From contig DLYT01000004.1 in the NCBI GenBank assembly GCA_003447595.1, positions 3,463-17,308 on the forward strand: 13,846 nucleotides of DNA. Direction: 5' to 3'. Both the position numbers and the translations under genes were made by a program. The notes under the pieces are model-generated. The model saw nothing but the letters and a program-made list of their open reading frames with translations. It did not search any database and was not told the origin of the DNA. How positions within the stretch are numbered: position 1 is the first letter of the stretch; the number at the start of each line of letters is the position of its first letter. Of this stretch, positions 6,459 through 13,805 are shown in pieces. This stretch comes from Porphyromonadaceae bacterium. GTDB taxonomy: Bacteria > Bacteroidota > Bacteroidia > Bacteroidales > CAMTPD01.

Positions 6459-6905
6459 TCAAATAAGTAAAACGCGAATAAAGGCAAGATAAGTCCGCGG
6501 TTCATAAAATGGCGGATCACTAAAAATATGAGGATTTAACTCGGAGTAAAAAGAAGACCCTGAAGTAGGCGTAATCGACAATAAGTCTTCAATACCAGCA
6601 ACAAACACCGGTGCTTGAATAAAAATATTGCTCGCTAGCACTTGACTCCAATCAAATGATACATTCTCAAGCGAGCAACAAGACTCATCTTGTGCATGAT
6701 CATGACAAACATCATTTTCATCCGGCATTGTTTCGTGATCGTGATGATGATGGTGTGTTTCACAACACTTGTTTGCCAATATAACATCAGCACCATATAC
6801 GCTACAATCGGAACAACAGTAGCTGTATATGTTAATTCCTGCGCCAGCATACGAAATCGTTGCCGCAAGAAATAAAATGATGATATGTTGAATAAAGTTC
6901 TTCAT
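6459..6905 (-). CDS. Exported Cys/His-rich protein resembling the HYC_CC_PP family
   Basis: A 148-residue protein with a signal peptide (about 1-20, ...ISYA). It has eight cysteines: C30, C31 and C34 (YSYCCSDC), C47-C48, C67 and C76-C77. It also has a histidine cluster H51-H55 with H57, H68 and H70. The C-terminus has D-P-P-F-Y-E-P-R followed by the hydrophobic end TYLAFIRVLLI. The order YC near the N-terminus, CC in the middle and PP near the end matches my memory of the Bacteroidetes HYC_CC_PP group, whose function is not established. It heads the operon, with its own promoter-like site (6919-6949). The receptor follows after 104 bp, a wide gap for an operon. The residue content suggests metal binding in the periplasm or at the outer membrane. 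Base composition resembles the neighbours. Confidence 0.8.
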   Translation of the reverse strand: MKNFIQHIIILFLAATISYAGAGINIYSYCCSDCSVYGADVILANKCCETHHHHHDHETMPDENDVCHDHAQDESCCSLENVSFDWSQVLASNIFIQAPVFVAGIEDLLSITPTSGSSFYSELNPHIFSDPPFYEPRTYLAFIRVLLI

Positions 6906-6918
6906 GCAAATTACTTTA

Positions 6919-6949
6919 CAAATATATAAACATAAACTCGCTCAACAAT
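6919..6949 (-). promoter_or_regulatory. Bacteroidetes-type promoter for the metal-handling operon
   Basis: On the - strand TATATTTG (6926 to 6919) matches the -7 consensus TAnnTTTG and is preceded after 19 bp by ATTG (6949 to 6946), one base off TTTG. The -7 element ends only 13 bp before the ATG at 6905, so the leader would be about 10 bases or less. That is unusual and either marks a near-leaderless mRNA or argues that this is not the real promoter. Confidence 0.45.
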
Positions 6950-6991
6950 TAATTTTATACTATTTTAAAAGAGCATGCGGAAATAAAGAAA

Positions 6992-6999
6992 TATATTTG
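6992..6999 (+). promoter_or_regulatory. Possible -7 element for the DUF3298/rsmG/gcvP/ferritin run
   Basis: TATATTTG matches the TAnnTTTG consensus and lies 43 bp before the first ATG at 7043. No good TTTG is found 19-21 bp upstream; the nearest T-rich stretch is at about 6963-6966, which is too far. The site is therefore only a candidate. Confidence 0.35.
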
Positions 7000-7042
7000 C
7001 GGTAATAACGAATCCGCAGAACAACAATAAATTTCATATAAT

Positions 7043-7885
7043 ATGCATATGAGTTATATCTCAAGACTCATGGTAGTTATTCTTTTTTTCACGTGCATCA
7101 CCTCTTGCAATGAAGAGAAAAAACTGAAAGAGAATAACCTATCATTCGAAACAATCGAAAAAGAAGAATCGTATAATCTTCTCGACGATGGAAACAATCC
7201 CAATTGTAATCTACAGATAAAATTTTCTTTTCCTGAGCAATATGCGGATTCGGCAATTTTATCTAAATTACAACGTAAGTTTATTGCAACATATTTTGGA
7301 GACAATTACACCCAATTACCTCCTCGCGATGCCGTAAACAAATACATTCAGGATTATATCAACACATATAAAGAGTTGGAACCTGAATTTGAATCTGAAA
7401 TCGAAAAAGGAAAAGACTCCGGAGCATGGTATTCGTATTATGAAATGTCTTCAAACGATATTAAATTCAATAAAAACGATGTCTTATCTTTCGTTGTTTC
7501 TACAGAAGCTTATACCGGAGGCGCTCATGGTTCACATACATACAACAACTATGCTCTCAATCTAAACAACGGAGAACAAATTAAGGAAAGTGAAATCTTT
7601 CACGAAAACTACCAAGACTTATTATCTAAAATGATTGTTGATAAAATTTGTGAAGCAAATGATATCAAAGATCCGAAAGAACTAGAGAATATTGGTTATT
7701 TTAGCGTAGAAGATATCGTCCCTAACAACAACTTTTTTGTAGACGAACTTGGTATTACTTATACATACAATGAATACGAAATCGCAGCCTACGTAATAGG
7801 ACCGATACATGTACGCTTTACGTACGAAGAACTTGCTCCGTTATTACGTCCCGAAAGCCCGATTTCTCACCTTGCATTTAATTAA
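7043..7885 (+). CDS. DUF4163/DUF3298 (RsiV-like) domain lipoprotein
   Basis: A 280-residue exported lipoprotein: hydrophobic residues 9-18, then I-T-S-C with the lipid-modified cysteine at 22. The mature part has the DUF4163-DUF3298 pattern. After an N-terminal alpha/beta part comes YTGGAHG (157-163), then ALNLNNGEQI with KESEIF (171-186), and finally YNEYEIAAYVIGPIHVRF with YEEL (242-263), the ending typical of DUF3298. The fold is known from the extracytoplasmic part of Bacillus RsiV, which binds lysozyme, and from PdaC-type cell-wall enzymes; in Bacteroidetes lipoproteins its role is not settled. ATGs at 7043 and 7049 are both possible starts, and the second also gives a normal signal peptide. 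The rsmG start follows after 2 bp, so the two are translated from one mRNA. Confidence 0.9.
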   Translation: MHMSYISRLMVVILFFTCITSCNEEKKLKENNLSFETIEKEESYNLLDDGNNPNCNLQIKFSFPEQYADSAILSKLQRKFIATYFGDNYTQLPPRDAVNKYIQDYINTYKELEPEFESEIEKGKDSGAWYSYYEMSSNDIKFNKNDVLSFVVSTEAYTGGAHGSHTYNNYALNLNNGEQIKESEIFHENYQDLLSKMIVDKICEANDIKDPKELENIGYFSVEDIVPNNNFFVDELGITYTYNEYEIAAYVIGPIHVRFTYEELAPLLRPESPISHLAFN

Positions 7886-7887
7886 AT

Positions 7888-8514
7888 ATGGAATATATAC
7901 TTAAATACTTCAACAATCTTACAGACAAACAAAAAGAGCAATTTGCTGCTCTCTATGATCTGTATCTCGACTGGAACTCTAAAATCAACGTAATTTCTCG
8001 TAAAGACATCGAAAACCTTTACCTGCATCACGTACTTCACTCTTTGAGTATCGCAAAGTTTATCAACTTCAAAGATGGCTCACAAATTATGGACGTCGGT
8101 ACCGGCGGAGGATTCCCTGGTGTACCTTTGGCGATTATGTTTCCAAATGTTCATTTCCACTTGGTAGATAGTATTGGTAAAAAGATTAAAGTTGCTTCTG
8201 AGGTTTCTCAAGCGATTGGTCTTGAAAACATTTCATTCAAGCACGCTCGTGCACAAGAAGAAAAAGCATTATTCGACTTTGTTGTGAGTCGCGCCGTAAT
8301 GCCACTAGAAGATCTTGTTAAGATCGTTCGCAAGAACATCAAAAAGGAGCAAATCAACGCATTACCAAACGGCCTGATCTGCCTAAAGGGAGGAGAACTT
8401 CAACACGAAATTCTTCCATTCAAAAACATGGCAGAAACAGCAAGCCTAACCGAGTTTTTCGAAGAACCATTTTTTGAAACTAAAAAGATTGTATACGTAC
8501 CATTATGCAAATAA
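7888..8514 (+). CDS. rsmG: 16S rRNA (guanine-527-N7)-methyltransferase RsmG
   Basis: A 208-residue cytoplasmic enzyme that methylates N7 of G527 in 16S rRNA, using S-adenosylmethionine. Visible family motifs are NVISR (34-38, the N-terminal substrate segment), DVGTGGGFPGVPLAI (69-83, SAM-binding loop), LVDSIGKKIK (92-101, ribose-binding acidic residue D94), SRA (134-136) and LKGG (166-169). Length is normal for the family. It starts 2 bp after the DUF3298 lipoprotein gene, and its last 10 bases overlap the start of the metallo-hydrolase gene, indicating translational coupling. Loss of RsmG gives low-level streptomycin resistance in several bacteria; that is family knowledge, not shown here. 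Confidence 0.97.
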   Translation: MEYILKYFNNLTDKQKEQFAALYDLYLDWNSKINVISRKDIENLYLHHVLHSLSIAKFINFKDGSQIMDVGTGGGFPGVPLAIMFPNVHFHLVDSIGKKIKVASEVSQAIGLENISFKHARAQEEKALFDFVVSRAVMPLEDLVKIVRKNIKKEQINALPNGLICLKGGELQHEILPFKNMAETASLTEFFEEPFFETKKIVYVPLCK

Positions 8515-9143
8515 AGAAATTTGAATTCAACCATTTCCCGGTAAATACATATCTTATTTCTGACGAAACCGGAGCAGCTGCAGTGATTGACTGCGGCTGC
8601 TATTTTCCGGAAGAGGAGGAGTTATTTAAAAATTATTTGACGGATCACAACCTGTCTCTAAAACTCGTTTTAAATACGCACCTGCATCTTGATCATGCTT
8701 TTGGGAATGCTTTTTTGGAAGAGCAATATGGCTTATCTCCGATCACAAACGAAGCTGAAGTCACTCAACTTCCAAGTTTAGCGATGCAATCTCAACCTTT
8801 TGGAATCAAGTTACGAAGAGAAGGATCGGAGGTTACACAGTTTATCAACGACGGAGAAAAGGTTCGTTTTGGCAACACAACACTAAAAGCAATTCTTATA
8901 CCGGGACACTCTCCGGGAGGTTTAGCTTTTTATTGTGAAAAAGCCAAGGCTGTGTTTGTCGGAGATATCTTATTTAAAGGCAGCATCGGACGTACCGATT
9001 TGTGGGGAGGCAATTATGATTTGCTTATTTCAGGAATTAAATCTAAATTGCTTGCGTTGCCCGACGATACCGTAGTGTATTCTGGTCATGGACCCGAAAC
9101 CACCATCGGATACGAAAAAAGGACAAACACTTTTTTACGATAA
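8505..9143 (+). CDS. Metallo-beta-lactamase-fold hydrolase, glyoxalase-II-like
   Basis: A 212-residue cytoplasmic protein with the complete metal-binding set of the metallo-beta-lactamase fold: H59-x-H61-x-D63-H64 (THLHLDH), H135 (GHSPGG), D154 (VGDILF) and H195 (SGHGPETTIG). GHSPGG, FKGSIGRTDL and SGHGP(E/H)T are characteristic of the YcbL-type branch of glyoxalase II-like thioester hydrolases. There is no C-terminal substrate-binding domain of classical glyoxalase II and no signal peptide, so it is not a secreted beta-lactamase. The likely reaction is hydrolysis of an acyl-thioester by a binuclear Zn or Fe/Zn centre, with unknown substrate. It overlaps rsmG by 10 bp and precedes gcvP by 18 bp. 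Confidence 0.93.
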   Translation: MQIKKFEFNHFPVNTYLISDETGAAAVIDCGCYFPEEEELFKNYLTDHNLSLKLVLNTHLHLDHAFGNAFLEEQYGLSPITNEAEVTQLPSLAMQSQPFGIKLRREGSEVTQFINDGEKVRFGNTTLKAILIPGHSPGGLAFYCEKAKAVFVGDILFKGSIGRTDLWGGNYDLLISGIKSKLLALPDDTVVYSGHGPETTIGYEKRTNTFLR

Positions 9144-9161
9144 AAAATAATACAATACCAC

Positions 9162-12020
9162 ATGGACACAACTAATTTTGTTAATCGACACCTCGGCATT
9201 GCTGTGAAAGATCTTCCGGCAATGCTGAAATCTATCGGTGTAAGTTCTGTGAATGAACTCATCAGTCAAGTTATTCCGAAAGATATATTACTGAAAGAGA
9301 CACTATCACTACCCGACCCGATGACGGAAAGAGAGTTTGCCGAACACATGTTTGAGCTAGCTTCAAAAAATGAGGTCTTCACTTCTTACATTGGGATGGG
9401 CTGGTATGATACCGTCACCCCTGCCCCAATTCTTCGCAATGTATTTGAAAACCCAGTTTGGTATACTTCCTATACCCCTTATCAAGCTGAAATATCACAA
9501 GGCCGACTTGAAGCTCTGATCAACTTCCAAACCATGGTATCTGAGCTTACCGGAATGCCACTAGCCAACTGCTCGCTACTCGATGAAGCAACTGCCGGAG
9601 CTGAAGCTGTAACCATGCTTCACAATGCTCGTAGTCGTGAACAGATAAAAAACAATGCGAATACGGTATTTATCGACGAGAATGTTTTTGCTTCTACCCG
9701 TGCAGTAATTCACACAAGAGCGATCCCTCAGGGAATCACGATTGAAACAGGTAGATATGAAAACTTCAAGCCCGACCCTAAATACTTCGCGGCTGTAATC
9801 CAATACCCAAATGAAGTAGGAAGCGTTGAAGACTACAGATCTTTTGTTTCTACTGCGCATGAAGCCGGCGTAAAAGTTGCCGTAGCTGCCGATTTACTAA
9901 GTCTCGCTATACTTGTACCACCAGGCGAATGGGGAGCAGACGTTGTATTTGGCACTTCCCAACGCTTTGGTATCCCAATGTACTTTGGTGGTCCTTCTGC
10001 CGCTTATTTCGCTACGCATGATGAATACAAACGAAACATTCCGGGACGTATCATCGGTATTTCGAAAGATGCCTATGGAAAACCCGCATATCGAATGGCT
10101 TTGCAAACCCGCGAGCAACACATTAAACGAGAAAAAGCCACCTCTAATATTTGCACTGCACAGGCACTACTCGCCACAATGGCTGGATTTTATGGAGTAT
10201 ACCAAGGACCAGACGGACTCAAAGACATTGCTACTCGTATCCACACATACGCAACATTCTTATCTACAGAGTTGAAACAATTAGGCTACAAGCAACTCAA
10301 TAAAAACCTATTTGACACATTATATATAGAACTTCCGGCTCACGTTTCTCTAGATGCGCTTCACGAGATCGCATTAGAGTGCATGGTTAATTTGCGCTAT
10401 TTTGATGACGGACGAGTAGGTATTAGTCTTGACGAAACAACACAACCGTCTGATCTCGGCGTACTACTCTATATTTTTGCCGGAGCAGCAGGAAAAGACT
10501 ATATGCTATGCGATGACTTCGAACAAAAGCTCAACATATCCCCAGAGCTAGTCCGTATCACTCCATTTATGGAGCAGGAAGTATTCAACAACTACCATAC
10601 AGAAACTGAGTTGATGCGCTATATCAAAAAGTTGGAGCGTCGCGATATTTCTCTTGCTCATTCAATGATCTCACTCGGATCTTGCACCATGAAGCTCAAT
10701 GCTGCCTCCGAGTTGTTACCTCTCAACTTACCGGGATTAGCATTAATTCACCCATATGCGCCCGAGGATCAGGTTGCCGGATACATGGAAATGATCGAAA
10801 ATCTAAATGAATATCTCTGTGAAATCACCGGATTTGCGGCAATGAGTTTCCAGCCCAACTCAGGAGCAGCAGGCGAATATGCAGGTCTTCGCGTCATTCG
10901 CGAATACCTGAAAAGTTTGGGAGAGGATCAGCGCAACATCGTTTTAATACCAGCATCTGCGCACGGAACCAATCCGGCAAGTGCAATCCAGGCCGGATTT
11001 GAAACAATCACTGTAAAGTGTGATGATCATGGCAATATTGACGTAGAGGATATGCGCGCAAAAGCAGAATTACACAAGCACAACTTGGCTGCTGCCATGA
11101 TCACCTATCCATCTACTCACGGTATCTTTGAAAAAGAAATCCGAACACTCTGCAATATCGTTCACGAAAACGGCGGACAAGTTTATATGGACGGTGCCAA
11201 TATGAATGCTCAAGTCGGACTTACCAATCCGGGATTTATCGGAGCTGACGTATGCCACCTCAACTTACATAAAACCTTTGCTATTCCACATGGTGGTGGT
11301 GGCCCGGGCGAAGGACCTATCGGTGTAGCCAAACACTTGGTTCCATTCTTACCACAACATCCGATAGCATGGGGTAGTGATCTTAATACCGTTTCTGCTG
11401 CACCTTACGGTAGCGCAGGTATTTTAGCAATTACCTATGGATACATTCGCATGCTTGGTGCCGAGGGATTGGAAGCTGCAACTCGAACTGCTATTCTAAA
11501 TGCCAACTACTTGGCTTCAAAGCTGAAGGATACATATGGCATTGTTTACACTTCCGAGTCAGGGCGTGTAGGACATGAACTTATCCTCGAATGCCGCAAC
11601 ATCAAGGAAACCTCCGGTATTACCGAAAGTGATATTGCCAAACGTTTGATGGACTACGGATACCATGCTCCTACGCTTTCATTTCCTGTACATGGCACAT
11701 TGATGATCGAACCAACAGAAAGCGAAAGCTTACGTGAACTTGATCAGTTTACCGAAGCAATGCTTACAATATGGAACGAAATACAAGAGGTTGCAACCGG
11801 CAAAGCTTCTAAAGAAGACAATGTATTGATCAATGCACCGCATCCTCAATATGAAATAACTGCTGACGAATGGAAACATGCATATCCACGAAGCAAAGCA
11901 GCCTATCCATGCAAATGGATTGAAGACAATAAATTCTGGATTAATGTAGCTCGTATCGACAATGCCTTTGGAGATCGAAATCTTATTCCGGTAGTTTCTT
12001 GTTGTACTATTAATGATTAA
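9162..12020 (+). CDS. gcvP: Glycine dehydrogenase (decarboxylating), P protein of the glycine cleavage system
   Basis: A 952-residue single-chain P protein. It decarboxylates glycine with pyridoxal phosphate and passes the aminomethyl group to the lipoyl arm of H protein (GcvH), the first step of the glycine cleavage system. The first half (about 1-435) begins FVNRHLG and carries YTSYTPYQAEISQGRLEAL. The second half has the SLGSCTMKLN motif, STHGIFE, DGANMNAQ, HLNLHKTF with the PLP lysine at 704, and the glycine loop PHGGGGPGEGP. Full length means the long fused type, not the split gcvPA/gcvPB form. gcvT and gcvH are not in the window. No glycine riboswitch fits in the 18-bp gap before it, so it must be transcribed with the upstream genes or from a promoter inside them. 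Confidence 0.98.
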   Translation: MDTTNFVNRHLGIAVKDLPAMLKSIGVSSVNELISQVIPKDILLKETLSLPDPMTEREFAEHMFELASKNEVFTSYIGMGWYDTVTPAPILRNVFENPVWYTSYTPYQAEISQGRLEALINFQTMVSELTGMPLANCSLLDEATAGAEAVTMLHNARSREQIKNNANTVFIDENVFASTRAVIHTRAIPQGITIETGRYENFKPDPKYFAAVIQYPNEVGSVEDYRSFVSTAHEAGVKVAVAADLLSLAILVPPGEWGADVVFGTSQRFGIPMYFGGPSAAYFATHDEYKRNIPGRIIGISKDAYGKPAYRMALQTREQHIKREKATSNICTAQALLATMAGFYGVYQGPDGLKDIATRIHTYATFLSTELKQLGYKQLNKNLFDTLYIELPAHVSLDALHEIALECMVNLRYFDDGRVGISLDETTQPSDLGVLLYIFAGAAGKDYMLCDDFEQKLNISPELVRITPFMEQEVFNNYHTETELMRYIKKLERRDISLAHSMISLGSCTMKLNAASELLPLNLPGLALIHPYAPEDQVAGYMEMIENLNEYLCEITGFAAMSFQPNSGAAGEYAGLRVIREYLKSLGEDQRNIVLIPASAHGTNPASAIQAGFETITVKCDDHGNIDVEDMRAKAELHKHNLAAAMITYPSTHGIFEKEIRTLCNIVHENGGQVYMDGANMNAQVGLTNPGFIGADVCHLNLHKTFAIPHGGGGPGEGPIGVAKHLVPFLPQHPIAWGSDLNTVSAAPYGSAGILAITYGYIRMLGAEGLEAATRTAILNANYLASKLKDTYGIVYTSESGRVGHELILECRNIKETSGITESDIAKRLMDYGYHAPTLSFPVHGTLMIEPTESESLRELDQFTEAMLTIWNEIQEVATGKASKEDNVLINAPHPQYEITADEWKHAYPRSKAAYPCKWIEDNKFWINVARIDNAFGDRNLIPVVSCCTIND

Positions 12021-12036
12021 TCTAAAATACAATCTT

Positions 12037-12558
12037 ATGAATCCACAAATTCAAGAAGCATTAAACAGACAAATTAATGCAGAGTTATGGTCTGGTTATT
12101 TCTACTTAGCAATGTCTGCTCATTTTGCAGCCGCAGGATATCCGGGAATTGCAAATTGGAACCTTGTCCAATTTAAAGAAGAACAAGACCATGCCATGAA
12201 ATTGATAAACTTTATGGTGGCTCGAAATGGAAAACCCGAACTTCGCCCCATCAGTGAAGTAAAAAATAGCTGGGACAACCCGCTTGAGGCATTTCTGGCA
12301 GTACAAGCTCACGAACAAAAAGTAACTGAAAAGATTAACAACCTATATGCATTGGCACAAGCAGAAAAAGACTTTGCGACATTAGCCATGCTCAATTGGT
12401 TTGTCAACGAACAAGTTGAGGAAGAAGACAGCGTAAAGAAAATTATCGAATCGCTTGAGATGATCAAAGACAATGGATATGGTTTATATATGTTGGATAA
12501 AGAATTAGGACAGCGCACCTATAGTGCTCCTTCTTCTCAAATTGATACAACAAAATAG
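12037..12558 (+). CDS. ftnA: Ferritin, iron-storage cage subunit
   Basis: A 173-residue non-haem ferritin. Subunits form a 24-mer shell that oxidises Fe(II) and stores it as ferric mineral. All ferroxidase ligands expected from E. coli FtnA are visible, one number lower: E16 (NAELWSGYFYL), E49 and H52 (KEEQDHAMKL), E93 (VQAHEQKV), Q126 and E129 (NEQVEEED). I chose ATG 12037 (MNPQIQEALNRQ...) because ferritins start just before the first helix. The longer reading frame from 12013 adds eight residues (MINLKYNL) and would overlap the end of gcvP. It lies 16 bp after gcvP and is followed 24 bp later by a strong terminator, so it is the last gene of the run. Separate iron or redox control by an internal promoter is possible but not visible. 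Confidence 0.96.
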   Translation: MNPQIQEALNRQINAELWSGYFYLAMSAHFAAAGYPGIANWNLVQFKEEQDHAMKLINFMVARNGKPELRPISEVKNSWDNPLEAFLAVQAHEQKVTEKINNLYALAQAEKDFATLAMLNWFVNEQVEEEDSVKKIIESLEMIKDNGYGLYMLDKELGQRTYSAPSSQIDTTK

Positions 12559-12582
12559 AAATATGCTTTACAGCAGCTAAGC

Positions 12583-12627
12583 AAGATCTCACTTCGAACA
12601 ATTGATTTGAAGTGAGATCTTTTTTTT
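12583..12627 (+). terminator. Rho-independent terminator after the ferritin gene
   Basis: A 13-bp perfect stem (12583-12595 with 12609-12621) carries a 13-base loop and is followed by a T-run to 12627. It begins 24 bp after the ferritin stop and ends the rsmG-gcvP-ferritin transcript. Confidence 0.92.
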
Positions 12628-12634
12628 ACATTTG
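12602..12634 (+). promoter_or_regulatory. Candidate promoter for the GHL10-like lipoprotein, overlapping the ferritin terminator
   Basis: TACATTTG (12627-12634) matches the -7 consensus TAnnTTTG and lies 36 bp before the ATG at 12671. Possible -33 elements are TTG at 12602-12604 (spacer 22) or TTTG at 12606-12609 (spacer 17). Neither is the ideal 19-21, and both fall inside the terminator loop or stem. The -7 element begins on the last T of the terminator T-run. Confidence 0.45.
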
Positions 12635-12670
12635 CCTCAACAATAACAATGATAAACTTAATAAGCAAAC

Positions 12671-13780
12671 ATGAAAAACATTTTAACTCTGCTAGCTGTA
12701 CTAATGCTGGTATCGTGCAACAACACACCAGAGAAAAAGCACAAGTATTATGGATGGGAAGGAGAAGGAGGCAATGCCACTGAGCAATCCATCAAACAAT
12801 ACTTCACCGACATGAAAGGCCATGGTCTTGATGGCATCATGTACAACGTAGGGTTCGACACAACACGCATCAAGCGTGCTTCAAAACTAGCCAAAGAAGC
12901 AGGACTTGAATACCATGCCTGGATCCCTACTCTACTCAATGGAGGCACAAACGAATTGATTACCGAAAACATGTATGTTGTAAACCGCAATGGAGAGTCT
13001 TCATTCACCAATCCGGCTTACGTAGGATACTATAAATTCCTTTGTCCAAACTATGAGGAAGTATTCCAGTACGTTTCAAACATGTATCAAGCAGTAGCTC
13101 GTATTCCCGATGTAGACGGTGTACACCTAGACTACATCCGTTTTCCTGATGTAATCCTCGCAAGAGGTTTGTGGGATAAATATGGTTTGGTAATGGATCA
13201 AGAATATCCACAATTCGACTATTGCTACTGCGAGAAATGTGTAGCCGACTTTAAAAACAAAACCGGTATTGATATCCTAACCGTTGAAGATGCTTCTGCC
13301 GTTCCGGAATGGAAACAGTTTCGCTACGATCTTCTTACCAATTTCGTAAACCGTCTAGCCGACTCCATTCATGCAGAAGGCAAACAAATCTCAGCAGCTG
13401 TATTCCCGGGTCCGGAGTCTATCGCACAAAAGATTGTACGTCAAGAATGGGATAAGTGGAATCTTGATGCCGTATATCCGATGAACTACAACGACTTCTA
13501 TTTGGAAGATACTACATGGGTAGGAACTATTGTAAAAGAGGAAGTTGAATCTGTAAATAACAAACGTCCAATCTATAGCGGACTATTCATTTGCCCGTCT
13601 CCAGACAACAAAGCAAAAGAAAAAGATCCTGAAAATCACGGATTAGTACCTATCGAACTTGGATCTGCAATCAGACAATCACTCGACAATGGTGCAGCCG
13701 GCGTATGTTTGTTTACTCCAGGTCGCATGACCGACGCACACTGGGCTGTCTTCAATGAAACCATCAAAGAAGCAAAATAA
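12671..13780 (+). CDS. Lipoprotein with glycoside-hydrolase-like (GHL10-type) TIM barrel
   Basis: A 369-residue lipoprotein: hydrophobic residues 4-13, then L-V-S-C with the anchored cysteine at 16. The rest reads as one (beta/alpha)8 barrel: HGLDGIMYNVG (51-61), AKEAGLEYHAWIP (74-86), VDGVHLDYIRFPD (148-160, the signature strand of the GHL10 family, with D154 as a candidate catalytic residue), SAAVFPGPES (241-250), LDAVYPMNYNDF (265-276) and GAAGVCLFTPG (341-351). The family is related to glycoside hydrolase 10-like enzymes and several members act on peptidoglycan or extracellular polysaccharide; the substrate here is unknown. An insertion after the signature strand carries C185-x-C187-x2-C190, with C125 also present. 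It is not in a polysaccharide utilisation locus and has its own promoter-like element and terminator. Confidence 0.9.
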   Translation: MKNILTLLAVLMLVSCNNTPEKKHKYYGWEGEGGNATEQSIKQYFTDMKGHGLDGIMYNVGFDTTRIKRASKLAKEAGLEYHAWIPTLLNGGTNELITENMYVVNRNGESSFTNPAYVGYYKFLCPNYEEVFQYVSNMYQAVARIPDVDGVHLDYIRFPDVILARGLWDKYGLVMDQEYPQFDYCYCEKCVADFKNKTGIDILTVEDASAVPEWKQFRYDLLTNFVNRLADSIHAEGKQISAAVFPGPESIAQKIVRQEWDKWNLDAVYPMNYNDFYLEDTTWVGTIVKEEVESVNNKRPIYSGLFICPSPDNKAKEKDPENHGLVPIELGSAIRQSLDNGAAGVCLFTPGRMTDAHWAVFNETIKEAK

Positions 13781-13805
13781 ATCAACAAGACATTTACCAG
13801 ATAAA

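Noticed and set aside
6329..6520. 63-residue reading frame on the - strand bridging the HYC_CC_PP-like gene and the receptor gene
   Set aside because: It overlaps the ends of two well-supported genes in another frame, has no domain or signal, and crosses the A/T-rich gap.
8505..9143. Antibiotic-inactivating metallo-beta-lactamase
   Set aside because: There is no signal peptide, and the GHSPGG, GRTDL and SGHGPET motifs are those of glyoxalase-II-like thioester hydrolases; the rsmG/gcvP context is housekeeping.
9144..9161. Glycine riboswitch before gcvP
   Set aside because: Only 18 bp separate the two genes, far too little for a glycine aptamer, and no such structure is seen upstream of 7043.
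12013..12036. Upstream start for ferritin overlapping the gcvP stop
   Set aside because: The extra MINLKYNL residues are not ferritin-like and the conserved ferroxidase numbering fits the start at 12037.
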